DNA from: Symbiobacterium terraclitae
Lineage (GTDB): Bacteria; Bacillota; Sulfobacillia; Symbiobacteriales; Symbiobacteriaceae
NCBI RefSeq assembly: GCF_017874315.1
Contig: NZ_JAGGLG010000011.1
Coordinates: 1-64,000, forward strand
Reading direction: 5' to 3'
DNA: 64,000 nucleotides
Shown here: positions 17,160 to 27,558 of the stretch, piece after piece
Numbering within the stretch: position 1 is the stretch's first letter
How the letters are laid out: each line of letters opens with the position of its first letter
Program-made: the position numbers and the translations under genes
The notes under the pieces: model-generated
Databases searched by the model: none
What the model saw: the letters and a program-made list of their open reading frames with translations, nothing else
What the model was told of the DNA's origin: nothing

Positions 17160-17420
17160 ATGAACTTCGGTGGGTTCGACGCGACCGATCAGGTCTTCTT
17201 CAACCCCGCAGTGCAGCTGGCTCCCCTCTTTCCGCTGGGGTCCCTGGCCGCCTTCAACCCTGCGGCCGCCCTCGCGGCCAAGAGTCCGACGCTGACCATC
17301 TTCAACCCGGCCATCAACCCGCGCGCGGCCTTTCTGGCCTTCAACCCTGCTGCGGCGCCGACCCTGGCCCTCACCGGCGGGTTGGGCAAGCCGTTCTGGA
17401 AGGGCTGCGGGTGGTGCTGA
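17160..17420 (+). CDS. FNPA-repeat small protein 2, 86 aa
   Basis: Second paralogue and the most compact, almost entirely the shared block: QVFFNPAVQLAPL, SLAAFNPAAALAAKSPTL, TIFNPAINPRAAFL and AFNPAAAPTLAL, ending in a short tail with two cysteines (GKPFWKGCGWC). ATG 17160 follows AGGAGGT. The F-N-P-A unit recurs four times at spacings of 13-18 residues. The product should be nonpolar but without a continuous membrane helix because prolines interrupt it. Identity to paralogue 1 over the block is high by eye. Function is unknown. Confidence 0.65.
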   Translation: MNFGGFDATDQVFFNPAVQLAPLFPLGSLAAFNPAAALAAKSPTLTIFNPAINPRAAFLAFNPAAAPTLALTGGLGKPFWKGCGWC

Positions 17421-17451
17421 GGGCGCGGCCGGCGGTGCAACTGTGGTCGCA

Positions 17452-17476
17452 GATGACGGGGGCGATCCGCCCCCGT
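17452..17476 (+). terminator. Intercistronic stem-loop between FNPA paralogues 2 and 3
   Basis: GGGGGCGAT / CCGCCCCC-type hairpin followed by GTTTGCC, in the same position relative to the genes as the hairpin between paralogues 1 and 2. Confidence 0.45.
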
Positions 17477-17505
17477 TTGCCGTGTCAGGAAGGAGCGTGT
17501 AGCCC

Positions 17506-17898
17506 GTGAAGCGCCACGTTGATGTTCCTACGCCTGCCGACGTCTTCTTCGACCCCATCGTCCAGTTGGCGGCGCTCTGCCCCATCTGCGCCCTGGCGGC
17601 TCTCCGCCCCGAGGCCGCCATCGCGGCGCTGGCGCCCGCCCTGGTCCTCTTCAACCCCGCGCTGAACCCCGAGGCGGCGCTGCTGTCGTTCGCCCTGGCG
17701 CCCGTCCGCCCGCGCCGGGGGTGGATGCAAGCGCGTGCGGTGCACCCAGCGGCGCGGCCGGGTGCCACCGGGATTGCCGCGGACGCTGCTTGGGGCGGAT
17801 CAGCGCGTGCGGGAGGAGGGATCGCCGTCCGCCCGGGGGGCGCCGTCGCACGGTCGGGAGGGGATCGCTGGGTGTTCACCACCCTGAAACGGGCGTAG
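17506..17898 (+). CDS. FNPA-repeat small protein 3, 130 aa, diverged
   Basis: Third paralogue. The shared block occupies residues 10-70 in diverged form: DVFFDPIVQLAAL, LAALRPEAAIAALAP, LVLFNPALNPEAALLSFALAP. A unique Ala/Arg/Gly-rich tail of 60 residues follows, ending WVFTTLKRA. GTG 17506 follows AGGAGCG. It precedes the mutase genes by 75 bp without an obvious terminator, so all three could be cotranscribed with icmA. The tail is low in complexity and its conservation is unknown. Confidence 0.6.
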   Translation: MKRHVDVPTPADVFFDPIVQLAALCPICALAALRPEAAIAALAPALVLFNPALNPEAALLSFALAPVRPRRGWMQARAVHPAARPGATGIAADAAWGGSARAGGGIAVRPGGAVARSGGDRWVFTTLKRA

Positions 17899-17973
17899 AT
17901 CTGATAGCAGGAAGAATAGGCGGAAAAAGCGAATCGAAGGGAAGTTGCACCGAGTCTGAAGGGGGATGGACAC

Positions 17974-19578
<1,605 letters not shown>

Positions 19579-19603
19579 ATCCGGGCAGTGGGGGGGAGCG
19601 CAC

Positions 19604-20011
19604 GTGGAAGCCGTATCCACTCGTAAGATCAGGGTACTCGTGGCGAAGCTGGGGCTCGATGCCCACGACCGGGGGGCCAAGGTGGTCGCCCGGGCCTACC
19701 GGGACGCGGGCTTCGAGGTGATCTACACAGGTCTCTATCAGAGGCCGGAGGCGGTGGCCGCGGCCGCGATCCAGGAGGACGTGGACGTGGTCGCCATCTC
19801 GTCGCTCGCCGGGGCGCACGGGGTCTTGATTCCGCAGCTGATCCAGCTGCTCCGGGAGCAGGGCGCAGACGACATCCTCATTCTGGCCGGCGGCATCATC
19901 CCCGAGGACGAGGTGCCGGCGCTGCTGGAGGCGGGCGTCTCCCGGGTCTTCGGCCCGGGCTCCGACCTGGATGAGATCATCGAGTACACGAAGGTGAACG
20001 TGAAGCGATGA
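19604..20011 (+). CDS. icmB: Acyl-CoA mutase small subunit, cobalamin-binding
   Basis: The 135-aa protein is a stand-alone B12-binding domain. DAHDRG (residues 19-24) supplies the histidine that ligates cobalt (DxHxxG), with SSLAGAH and [10 protein letters not shown] completing the corrin and tail-binding loops. It pairs with the preceding catalytic subunit to form the active mutase. The GTG start is 25 bp after icmA. Its stop overlaps the next start (ATGA at 20008), which couples it to the meaB gene. The split large/small arrangement fits IcmA/IcmB rather than fused mutases. Confidence 0.92.
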   Translation: MEAVSTRKIRVLVAKLGLDAHDRGAKVVARAYRDAGFEVIYTGLYQRPEAVAAAAIQEDVDVVAISSLAGAHGVLIPQLIQLLREQGADDILILAGGIIPEDEVPALLEAGVSRVFGPGSDLDEIIEYTKVNVKR

Positions 20012-21186
20012 CGGTACAGCAGCGGGCTGCGGAGCTGTTTGCACGGCTTGCGGCAGGCGACCGGCGGGCCCTGGCCAGGGGGATCACCTGGGTGGAGAAC
20101 GGCGCCGAGGAGGCGACGGCCCTGATGCGCCTGGCCTACCCGCGGACGGGCAGGGCCCACGTGGTGGGCATCACCGGGCCGCCGGGGGCCGGCAAGTCCA
20201 CGCTGGTGGACAGGCTGGCCATGGAGCTGCGGAGTCGTGGCCAGACCGTGGCCATCGTGGCGGTCGATCCCACGAGCCCCTTCTCGGGCGGGGCGATCCT
20301 GGGCGACCGCATCCGGATGCAGCGCACCCTCACCGACCCGGGCGTCTTCATGCGCTCGCTGGCGGCCCGGGGGCACCTCGGGGGCCTCTCCCCGGCCACG
20401 GGCGAGGTGGTGGGGCTGCTGGACGCCTTCGGGTTCGACGTGATCCTCGTGGAGACCGTGGGGGCCGGCCAGTCCGAGGTCGAGATCATGGCCCTGGCCC
20501 ACACCACCTGCGTGGTGGTGATCCCCGGCATGGGCGACGAGATCCAGGCGATCAAGGCCGGCATCCTCGAGATCGGCGACGTCTTCGCCTGCAACAAGGC
20601 CGACCGGGAGGGCGCGGAACGCACGGTCAGCGAGATCGAGATGATGCTGGACCTCGGCCACATGGGCAAGCCGGGCATCAACCGCTGGCCGGTTGAACCG
20701 GGCGGTGCGCCGCCCAAGGCCGCGGGGGCTGGCGCAGGTGCAGGTGCAGGAGTAGGGGACGCACTGCGCCGGCTCGACCGCACCGGTCACCACAGCGCAG
20801 AGGAACTCGCCGGCGCGGCCGGCCACATGACCCATGCGGCGGCCCATGTCGCCGCACGCCACGGCACCGCCAACCCCGGCGACGTCTCCTGGCGGCCGCC
20901 GGTGCTGAAGACCGTGGCCAAAGACGGCCAGGGCGTGTCCGCGCTCGCCGACCGGCTGGCGGAGCACCTGGCCTTCCTGAAGGAGACGGGCCGCTGGGAG
21001 GCCCGCCGCGAGCAGGACGCCGCCCTGCGCGTCCAGGCGCTGGTCAGCGAGTGGGTGGCCCGCGCGACGCTCGCCCGCGCCCGGGCGGCCGGCGACTACG
21101 AGCGGCTCGTCCGCCAGGTGGCCGAGCGGCAGCTCGACCCCTACAGCGCCGCGGACGAGATCCTGAAGAACCACTGGGGCCGGTGA
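20008..21186 (+). CDS. meaB: MeaB-type G-protein chaperone for the mutase
   Basis: A SIMIBI-class GTPase of 392 aa with Walker [11 protein letters not shown] (about residue 57), base-region [19 protein letters not shown], switch [12 protein letters not shown] and NKAD. MeaB proteins gate cofactor loading into B12-dependent mutases and protect them during turnover, consistent with this position. Between NKAD and the segment [10 protein letters not shown] lies an unusual insertion of about 70 residues containing [11 protein letters not shown] and a His/Ala-rich stretch, absent from typical MeaB (about 320-330 aa). ATG 20008 overlaps the icmB stop. Confidence 0.92.
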   Translation: MTVQQRAAELFARLAAGDRRALARGITWVENGAEEATALMRLAYPRTGRAHVVGITGPPGAGKSTLVDRLAMELRSRGQTVAIVAVDPTSPFSGGAILGDRIRMQRTLTDPGVFMRSLAARGHLGGLSPATGEVVGLLDAFGFDVILVETVGAGQSEVEIMALAHTTCVVVIPGMGDEIQAIKAGILEIGDVFACNKADREGAERTVSEIEMMLDLGHMGKPGINRWPVEPGGAPPKAAGAGAGAGAGVGDALRRLDRTGHHSAEELAGAAGHMTHAAAHVAARHGTANPGDVSWRPPVLKTVAKDGQGVSALADRLAEHLAFLKETGRWEARREQDAALRVQALVSEWVARATLARARAAGDYERLVRQVAERQLDPYSAADEILKNHWGR

Positions 21187-21359
21187 CGCTTCCGGGGCGA
21201 ACGGGCCGTTGGCGATACTCAGGCGCCGCGGGCGACACACCGTCGGGAACAACCGAGGCCGGTGACGGTACTCGGATCAAACGGGGCCGATGACGACCCT
21301 CTGGGATGACCGGGGCCGGTGGGGGCACCCGGGGAGAAACCGAAGAGGAGGCAGGAACG

Positions 21360-22505
21360 ATGAACTTTTTCCTGACCGAAGAGCAGAACATGGTGCGGCA
21401 GGCGATTCGCGACCTGGCGGAGAAGGAGATCGCGCCCCGCTCGGCCGAGTACAACCGCAACCACGAGTTCCCGTGGGCCAACTTCAAGCTGCTGGCGGAG
21501 AACGGCTACCTGAACATGCACCTGCCCGAGCCCTACGGCGGCGGCATGGACTGGGTGAGCTACGCCATCGTCATCGAGGAGCTGGCCCGGGCGTGCGCCG
21601 TCACCTCGGTGATCTTCGAGGTGCACTGCTCCCTGCACTCCGAGGCGATCTTCCACTTCGGCACGCAGGAGCAGAAGGACCGCTACCTGCCGAGGCTCAC
21701 CCGCGGCGAGATCCTCGGCGCCTACGCCCTCACCGAGCCCGGCGCCGGCTCTGACGCCGCCGCGCTCCGCACCACGGCGGTCAAGGACGGCGATCACTAC
21801 GTCCTCAACGGCGAGAAGACCTTCATCACCAACGGCGGCCAGGCGGGGCTCTACGTGGTCTTCGCCCGGACGAACCCCGACCCCGCGGCGGGCCACCGGG
21901 GTATCTCCGCCTTCCTGGTGGAGGCCGGAACCCCCGGCTTCAGCGTGAGCAAGCCGATGGAGAAGATGGGGCTGCACGCCTCGCACACCACCTCGCTGTA
22001 CTTCGAGGACTGCCGCATCCCGGCGTCCCAGCTCCTGGGCAAGGAGGGCGAGGGCTTCAAGATCGCCATGTCCATCCTGGACCGGGGCCGCATCGGCATC
22101 GCGGCCCAGGCCGTGGGCATCACCCAGGCGGCGCTGGAGGACTCGATCAAGTTCGCCAAGGAGCGCCATACCTTCGGCAAGCCCATCGCCGAGCACCAGG
22201 CCATCGCCTGGAAGATCGCCGACATGGCCACCGACCTGGAGGCGGCCCGCCTCCTGCTCTACCGGGCGGCCTTCCTGATGCAGCAGGGCGCCCGGGCGAC
22301 GAAGGAGATCTCCATGGCCAAGCTGTTCGCCTCGGAGATGGCGATGAAGCACACCGTGGAGGCCGTGCAAATCCACGGCGGGTACGGATACATGCAGGAG
22401 TACCGCGTCGAGCGCCTGATGCGGGAGGCGAAGATCACGCAGCTCTACGAGGGCACCAGCGAGATCCAGCGGCTGGTGATCTCCCGGGCGCTGCTGCGGG
22501 ATTAG
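21360..22505 (+). CDS. Acyl-CoA dehydrogenase (short/branched-chain type)
   Basis: The 381-aa enzyme has the complete family layout: N-terminal helices (LTEEQNMVRQAIRDLAEKEI), AYALTEPGAGSDAAAL and GEKTFITNGG in the FAD-binding domain, and the catalytic Glu in LYEGTSEIQRLVI near the C-terminus. It oxidises acyl-CoA to enoyl-CoA and passes electrons to ETF. The Glu position is that of short-chain, butyryl and 2-methyl-branched enzymes. Downstream of an isobutyryl-CoA mutase operon, butyryl- or isobutyryl-CoA is a plausible substrate; this is inference. ATG 21360 follows GAGGAGG. Confidence 0.92.
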   Translation: MNFFLTEEQNMVRQAIRDLAEKEIAPRSAEYNRNHEFPWANFKLLAENGYLNMHLPEPYGGGMDWVSYAIVIEELARACAVTSVIFEVHCSLHSEAIFHFGTQEQKDRYLPRLTRGEILGAYALTEPGAGSDAAALRTTAVKDGDHYVLNGEKTFITNGGQAGLYVVFARTNPDPAAGHRGISAFLVEAGTPGFSVSKPMEKMGLHASHTTSLYFEDCRIPASQLLGKEGEGFKIAMSILDRGRIGIAAQAVGITQAALEDSIKFAKERHTFGKPIAEHQAIAWKIADMATDLEAARLLLYRAAFLMQQGARATKEISMAKLFASEMAMKHTVEAVQIHGGYGYMQEYRVERLMREAKITQLYEGTSEIQRLVISRALLRD

Positions 22506-22522
22506 GCATATCTGTTGATAGA

Positions 22523-22556
22523 GGAGCCCCCGAGGGCGAGAGACCTCGGGGGCTCC
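22523..22556 (+). terminator. Terminator-like hairpin after the acyl-CoA dehydrogenase gene
   Basis: GAGCCCCCGAGG / CCTCGGGGGCTC, a 12-bp stem with loop GCGAGAGA, followed by CGGATTTCC. The U tract is weak. Confidence 0.6.
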
Positions 22557-22592
22557 GGATTTCCGAGCGTCGGTGACGGGGGGGTCGAACGC

Positions 22593-23063
22593 GTGGGGAG
22601 GAGATGGCTGGTTGTGGCGGCATGCGTGGCACTGGCCGCCATGGTGGGCATCGGCTGGGTGTACACACACCCGCCGCTCAGCAGCAGAGGCCATTCCGAG
22701 CGATCGGATGACGAGGGCAACATCGTGGTGTACGGGATCGACCTGGACAACAGAGGGCGCTGGCCGCTCACGCTGACAGCGGTGACCGTCGGCGGGAAGG
22801 AGGTCCTGCCTCCGCACGCCGTGGCTGTGGCCAACTTCGCAGACGGTCAGATTGCCGGCAGCGCCGCCATTGATCTAGAAGCCAACGGCTACAAGCTCAC
22901 GATCGGCCCGATCTACGGCTGGGAGATCCTGTCGCAGCGGCACGTGCGCGGCTTCCGCTACGCGATCAGGCTGGACCTGAGGGGGCTGGACGCCGAACCT
23001 GGGAGGATCGTCGTGCACTACCGGTACCTCGGGCTCCCGCTGAGGTATGACGTGACCCCGTAG
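22593..23063 (+). CDS. Hypothetical membrane-anchored protein, 156 aa
   Basis: The protein has a basic N-terminus (VGRRW), one hydrophobic segment (LVVAACVALAAMVGIGWVY) and an extracellular domain of about 120 residues. That domain looks beta-rich, with alternating strands NIVVYGIDLDNRGRWPLTLTAVTVGG and GRIVVHYRYLGLPLRYDV. It resembles other small uncharacterised signal-anchored proteins of spore-formers, but I assign no family. I prefer GTG 22593 over TTG 22515 because the latter would start inside the upstream terminator and GGGGGG lies 8 bp before the GTG. The gene ends where a large repeat array begins. Confidence 0.5.
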   Translation: MGRRWLVVAACVALAAMVGIGWVYTHPPLSSRGHSERSDDEGNIVVYGIDLDNRGRWPLTLTAVTVGGKEVLPPHAVAVANFADGQIAGSAAIDLEANGYKLTIGPIYGWEILSQRHVRGFRYAIRLDLRGLDAEPGRIVVHYRYLGLPLRYDVTP

Positions 23064-23129
23064 TGGTCGATTTCAAGCTGGATGAGAGGCTCCAAGGTAG
23101 GAGCGTGCTCCCGGCCAGGGGCATGCCCC

Positions 23130-24020
23130 ATTCCGGCGACCAGTCGCCCTGGGCCCGGCTGCCCCATTCGGGGGGAAGCCCCATGGTGGGGGTGAGGCGC
23201 CCCAGGGTAGACGGCGTGCCCCCCATGGCGGTCATGGGGTATCCCCCATTCCCCGCCGCATTGGTTCTGTTCTCCACGACTGTTGATGAGGCTGAGGACC
23301 ACTCGCCCTGGGCCCGGTTGCCCCATGGCGGGGGATGTCCAATGTGGGGGGATGTCCATTGCGGGGGGATTCCCTATGGTGGGGTGAGATGCCCAACGGC
23401 GGGGTGAGGCGCTCCAGGGTAGACGTGCCCCCTTGCTGCCGACCGGGGGCATTCCCCATTCCCCGCCGTATTGGTTCCGTTCTGCACGACTGTTGATGAG
23501 TCCGACGACCGCTCGCCCTGGGCCCGGCTGCCCCATGGCGGGGGGAGCAGCCCCATGGTGGGGGGGAGGCGCTCCGGGGTAGACGGCGTGCCCCCTGGCT
23601 GCCGGCCGGGGGGCATTCCCCATTCCCCGCCGCATTGGTTCTGTTCTCCACGACTGTTGATGAGGCTGAGGACCACTCGCCCTGGGCCCGGCTGCCCCAT
23701 GGCGGGGGATGTCCAATGTGGGGGGATTCCCTATGGTGGGGTGAGATGCCCCACGGCGGGGTGAGGCGCTCCAGGGTAGACGGCGTGCCCCCTGGCTGCC
23801 GACCGGGGGCATTCCCCATTCCCCGGCGCATTGGTTCTGTTCTGCACGGCTGTTGATGAGGCCGACGACCACTCGCCCTGGGCCCGGCTGCCCCATGGCG
23901 GGGGGAGCAGCCCCATGGTGGGGGTGAGGCGCCCCAGGGTAGACGGCGTGCCCCCCCTGGCGGTCATGGGGTACCCCCCATTCCCCGCCGCATTGGTTCC
24001 GTTCTGGACGACTGTTGACG
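23130..24020 (+). repeat. Repeat array B with five core repeats, plus orientation
   Basis: Tandem units of about 162-210 bp each contain a core TCTGTTC-N8-TGTTGAT at 23266, 23476, 23640, 23836 and 23998 (the second and fifth with TCCGTTC). Between cores lie GACGACCACTCGCCCTGGGC-type sequence and runs of CCATGGCGGGGG and CCCCATGGTGGGGG short repeats. A partial unit without core starts the array. Open frames across it are by-products of the repeats. Confidence 0.85.
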
Positions 24021-24369
24021 TGGTGCGACGATGGCCCGCCACAGCCCCAGTGCGTGCGGCGATGCGGCTTCTCCGTCCGATGCCTACCGGCCCCACGCCG
24101 TTATCGGGCCCACTGGGACGAGGCGTGAGCTCCACGCTGGGGTCCAGGCGAGTTTCACTCCCGCTTGGTTCATACCCCAGATCCGGGCGCTGGCCGGGGC
24201 CCGTCAGTGCTGTGCGACCTGCTCCGCACACGACCCCACCGGCCAACGCCGCTGACGGCTCGGAAAATCACCCGCGCGGGTGAGAACCGAAGTCTGGACG
24301 GAGGAACTAGTGTTCGAGTATACTGGGCGTGGAGTCCAGTAAAGGACAGTTCTTACATCACATCGCCGG

Positions 24370-24475
24370 TGGGGGCGGCGGTGATGCCGACGGAGGCGGC
24401 GGGGGTGGCGGTGATGCCAACGGAGGCGGCGGGGGTGGCGGTGATGGCGGTGATGCCAACGGAGGCGGTGGCGTC
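24370..24475. repeat. 30-bp GGN-rich tandem repeat
   Basis: About 3.5 units of GGGGGTGGCGGTGATGCC plus AACGGAGGCGGC lie between array B and the transposase-like gene. One frame would encode GGGGGDANGG repeats. Confidence 0.75.
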
Positions 24476-24497
24476 GCCAGCGAACGCTGCGCACAGG

Positions 24498-25550
24498 ATG
24501 GGGAGTGCACTTCATCCGTTCGCACCAGCGCAGTTGGGGCAGGTGCGGGACGGCGGCAGTGATCCCACGGCCAACGATCAGACGGAGCGGATCCTGTGTC
24601 CGTGGTGCGGCTGCGCCCGGGTCGTAAGGAATGGCAGCTTCCGGCTGCGGTCGGGCGAGCGCGTGCAGCGTTACCTGTGCAGGACCTGCGAGCGCACCTT
24701 CAGCCCGCTCAGCGGCAGACCGGCGTACCGGCTTCAGAAGATCAAAGAGTGGAACGCCTCGGTTCGCCTGCTGGCGGACGACATATCCCTCCGGCAGGTC
24801 GCCTCCCGCCTCAGCGTCAGCGTGTCCACGGCCTTCCGTTGGAGACACCGCGCCCTGGCCTATCTGAGCGGCCAGCGCCGCCGGCCGCTCGGCCCCAGAG
24901 TGGGCGTGCGCGTCGTTCACGTCAAGTACTCCGAGAAGGGCAGCCGCATCTGCAACGGCCCGGGCAGCTGGGGTTACTGGAACTTCGTGCGCCGTGGCCC
25001 CGAGCCCGCCGGGTACGTCCGCCCCAGGGCGGCTACCGGTGCCCGGCGGCGGTTCCGGCTGTTGGTTGACGGACGGCCACTCCGCGTGATGGTGGCGCAG
25101 AGTGAGCAGGGGATGGAGCTGTCGATCCTCGGGCAGGGCCGAATCGCCCCTGAGGTCCTCAGGGACGGTCTGTCGCAGTTGGTGGAGAAGGACTCGCATG
25201 TGTTCGCCTTCGGGTACGAGCTTAAGGAGGCCTGCGAATCCTTGGGCCTGGTCTGCCATAATGGCTTCGCCGCCGCGGGTGGCACTGCGGCTCACCGCTC
25301 GGAACCAGGCAAGGCTCTCCCAGCAGGCGTGCCCGAGCCTCGTCCCGTTCGGTGCCCTGCACCGCCGGATGGGTGGCTGCGCCGCTTCAAGGGCGTTGCG
25401 ACGCGCTACCTAGCCCACTATCTGGCCTGGTTCCGGGACATTGCCCGCTTTGCTTCTATGCCTGATGTTGCAGCCGGCGCGCAAGGGCGTGCCCTGGCGT
25501 CGCTGTTGGCCTCTCGTGGCGATGGCCCGCTGAATGAAATGCCCGTGTAG
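24498..25550 (+). CDS. IS1595-like transposase relative lacking the catalytic triad
   Basis: The 350-aa product begins with a zinc ribbon (CPWCGCARVVRNG ... RYLCRTCERTFSP) and a helix-turn-helix region (ISLRQVASRLSVSVSTAFRWRHRAL), then a core domain, and ends in WLRRFKGVATRYLAHYLAWFRD, the C-terminal signature of IS1595-type transposases. Where the family has its acidic residues (the E-x-D-E-T-Y/F and S-D-G segments), this protein reads VRVVHVKYSEKG and VFAFGYELKE, so the DDE triad appears lost. The frame is nevertheless intact. The start is uncertain; ATG 24498 is the last in-frame start before the zinc ribbon and lacks a good ribosome site. Facing repeat arrays flank the gene. Confidence 0.6.
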   Translation: MGSALHPFAPAQLGQVRDGGSDPTANDQTERILCPWCGCARVVRNGSFRLRSGERVQRYLCRTCERTFSPLSGRPAYRLQKIKEWNASVRLLADDISLRQVASRLSVSVSTAFRWRHRALAYLSGQRRRPLGPRVGVRVVHVKYSEKGSRICNGPGSWGYWNFVRRGPEPAGYVRPRAATGARRRFRLLVDGRPLRVMVAQSEQGMELSILGQGRIAPEVLRDGLSQLVEKDSHVFAFGYELKEACESLGLVCHNGFAAAGGTAAHRSEPGKALPAGVPEPRPVRCPAPPDGWLRRFKGVATRYLAHYLAWFRDIARFASMPDVAAGAQGRALASLLASRGDGPLNEMPV

Positions 25551-25635
25551 TCCTCCGAGGGGGCTACACTGGGCTACATCCGGGACTCACGCCCTGACGG
25601 CCACGAGCAGCGCATGCGTGGCCCCTAGATCGAGA

Positions 25636-26210
25636 GCCTCGCGGCGGGGATGCGCTGCCCCGCACGGATGGCCTCGCACTGCGGGTGCGCTGCTCCACGC
25701 GGATAGCCTCGCGCCGCGGATGCGCTGCCCCACGCGGATGGCCTCGCACTGCGGATGTGCTGTCCCATACGGATAGCCTCGCACTTCGGATGCGCTGCCC
25801 CACGCGGATGGCCTCGCGCTGCGGATGCGCTGCCCCACGCGGACGGCCTCGCGCTGCGGAGGTATGGCCCCGCACCGGGGGCCTCGAGCCGCGTGGACGG
25901 CCACCCCACCGAGGGCCTGGCGCTGCGGAGGTACGACCCCCACACCGAAAGCCTCGAGTTGCGGATGCATGGCCCCGCACCGAGGGCCTCGGGATGCGGG
26001 TACGCAGCCCCGCGCGGATGGCCTCGCGCTGCGGATGCGCTGTCCCACGCGGACGGCCTCGCACTGCGGATGCATGGCTCCCTACCGAGGGCCCCGAACC
26101 GCGTGCACGGCCACCCAAAGGGCCTGGCGCTGTGGAGGTACGGGCCCCACACCGAAGGCCTCGAGTTGCGGATGCATGGCTCCCTACCGAGGGCCTCGAG
26201 CTTCAGTGTG
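25636..26210. repeat. 35-bp tandem repeat array
   Basis: About 16 units of 35 bp begin GCCTCGCACTGCGGATGCGC and vary in their second half (CCACGCGGATG or CACACCGAAG versions). The period is not a multiple of three, so long open frames in all phases arise from the repeat. The same units also fill the spaces between cores in array C. Confidence 0.85.
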
Positions 26211-26990
26211 CGAGCTCGTCCGGCTGGACGGCGGTGCAAGAGGGTACCTCGGCTAGTCGATCAACAGTTGCTGCGAACAGAGCCAATGCGTCCGGGGTTG
26301 CCCCCCACACCGAGAGCTTGGCGCTGTGGAGGTACGGGCCCCACACCGAAGGCCTCGAGTTGCGGATGCATGGCTCCCTACCGAGGGCCCCGAGCCACGT
26401 GCACGGCCATCCCACCGAGGGTCTGGCGCTGTGGAGGTACGGGCCCCACACCGAAGGCCTCGAGTTGCGGATGCATGGCTCCCTATCGAGGGCCTCGAGC
26501 TTCAGTGTGCGAGCTCGTCCGGCTGGACGGCGGTCCAAATAGGGCGACTCGGCTAGTCGATCAACAGTTGCTGCGAACAGAACCAATGCGTCCGGGGTTG
26601 CCCCCCACACCGAGAGCTTGGCGCTGTGGAGGTACGGGCCCCACATCGAAGGTCTCGAGTTTCCGATGCCCATGGCTCCCCACCGAGGTCCTCGAGCTGC
26701 AGTGTGCGAGCTCGTCCGGCTGGACGGCGGTACAAGAGGGTGCCTCGGCTAGTCAATCAACAGTTGCTGCGAACAGAACCAATGCGTCCGGGGTTGCCCC
26801 CCACACCGAGGGCCTGGCGTTGCGGAGGTACGGGCCCCACACCGGAGGCCTCCAGATTCGGATGCCTGGCTTCCGACCGGGCGCCTCAAGCTGCAGTGTG
26901 CGAGCTCGTCCGGGTAGACGGCGGTCCAAATAGGGCGACTCGGCTGGTCGATCAACAGTTGCTGCGAACAGAACCAATGCGTCCGGGGAT
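26211..26990 (-). repeat. Repeat array C with four core repeats, minus orientation
   Basis: Cores lie at 26260-26281, 26560-26581, 26756-26777 and 26951-26972 and read TCTGTTC-N8-TGTTGAT on the minus strand (the first with GGCTCTG instead of GGTTCTG). Each is preceded by CGAGCTCGTCCGGCTGGACG and followed by CCAATGCGTCCGGGGTTGCC, then 35-bp units. Array C faces array B across the transposase-like gene. Confidence 0.85.
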
Positions 26991-27036
26991 GGCCCGGGTC
27001 CGAGGCAGGGTTCAAGCCCAAACATTTCAACCCAAG

Positions 27037-27483
27037 TCAAACACGCATCGGGGATCCAATGCATCGAAGGCCTTCCGCGGCCAGTGGCGACAGCGTCTCC
27101 GGGCGCGCGTCGGTGAGGGGAAGCCAGACGGTCCCCAGGGAATCGTGACCGTCGGGGCCGGATTTCACAGGGGCCGGGCCTGACACGGACACCCGGTACA
27201 GGAAGCCCAGGTGGTGGAGTTCGACCATGTGGGTGCCCGTGTCGGAGACGAAGGTGGAGACGCGGCTGAACGCGCCGACCAGATCTCTCACCTCGACGGC
27301 GATGCCGGTCTCCTCCAGGAACTCCCTCACCACGGTATCCGGCGGTGATTCGCCGAACTCGATTCCGCCGCCCGGCAGATCGCAAAGGCCCTTGTACGGG
27401 CCTTTCGCCTTCTTGATGAGAAGGATCTTCCCACTGTCGATGCAGATTCCATATGCCCCGATCCGTGTCTCCCGAACAGGCAT
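27037..27483 (-). CDS. NUDIX hydrolase, 148 aa
   Basis: A single NUDIX domain with a complete box (PGGGIEFGESPP ... VVREFLEETGI; G-x5-E-x7-RE-U-x-EE-x-GU) at about residues 38-60. Strands GAYGICIDSGKILLIKKA before it and VELHHLGFLYRVSV after it complete the fold. The specificity loop gives no clear substrate; MutT- or ADP-ribose-like activities are possible. The start is ATG 27483. The only GGAGG-like sequence is about 18 bp upstream, so initiation is not well supported. The gene lies between repeat array C and a broken peptidase gene, on the same strand. Confidence 0.8.
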   Translation of the reverse strand: MPVRETRIGAYGICIDSGKILLIKKAKGPYKGLCDLPGGGIEFGESPPDTVVREFLEETGIAVEVRDLVGAFSRVSTFVSDTGTHMVELHHLGFLYRVSVSGPAPVKSGPDGHDSLGTVWLPLTDARPETLSPLAAEGLRCIGSPMRV

Positions 27484-27558
27484 GGTGGCCAGAACGGCAA
27501 CCCTCCCTCATACATGCGCATTTCGGGCCGCCCCGTCACGGAGCGGCTCAGGGGTGTC

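Noticed and set aside
24329-24562. 77-aa Gly-rich protein before the transposase-like gene
   Set aside because: The Gly/Asp repeats come from a 30-bp DNA repeat; the GTG start has no ribosome site.
25685-26933. Proteins of 285-392 residues encoded by the repeat region
   Set aside because: All six frames stay open because of the 35-bp repeats; none has a start signal, and the sequences are only translations of the repeat unit.
23266-26972. Integron attC sites or gene cassettes
   Set aside because: The core lacks the GTTRRRY and RYYYAAC ends of attC sites, most intervals carry no gene, and there is no integrase gene in view.
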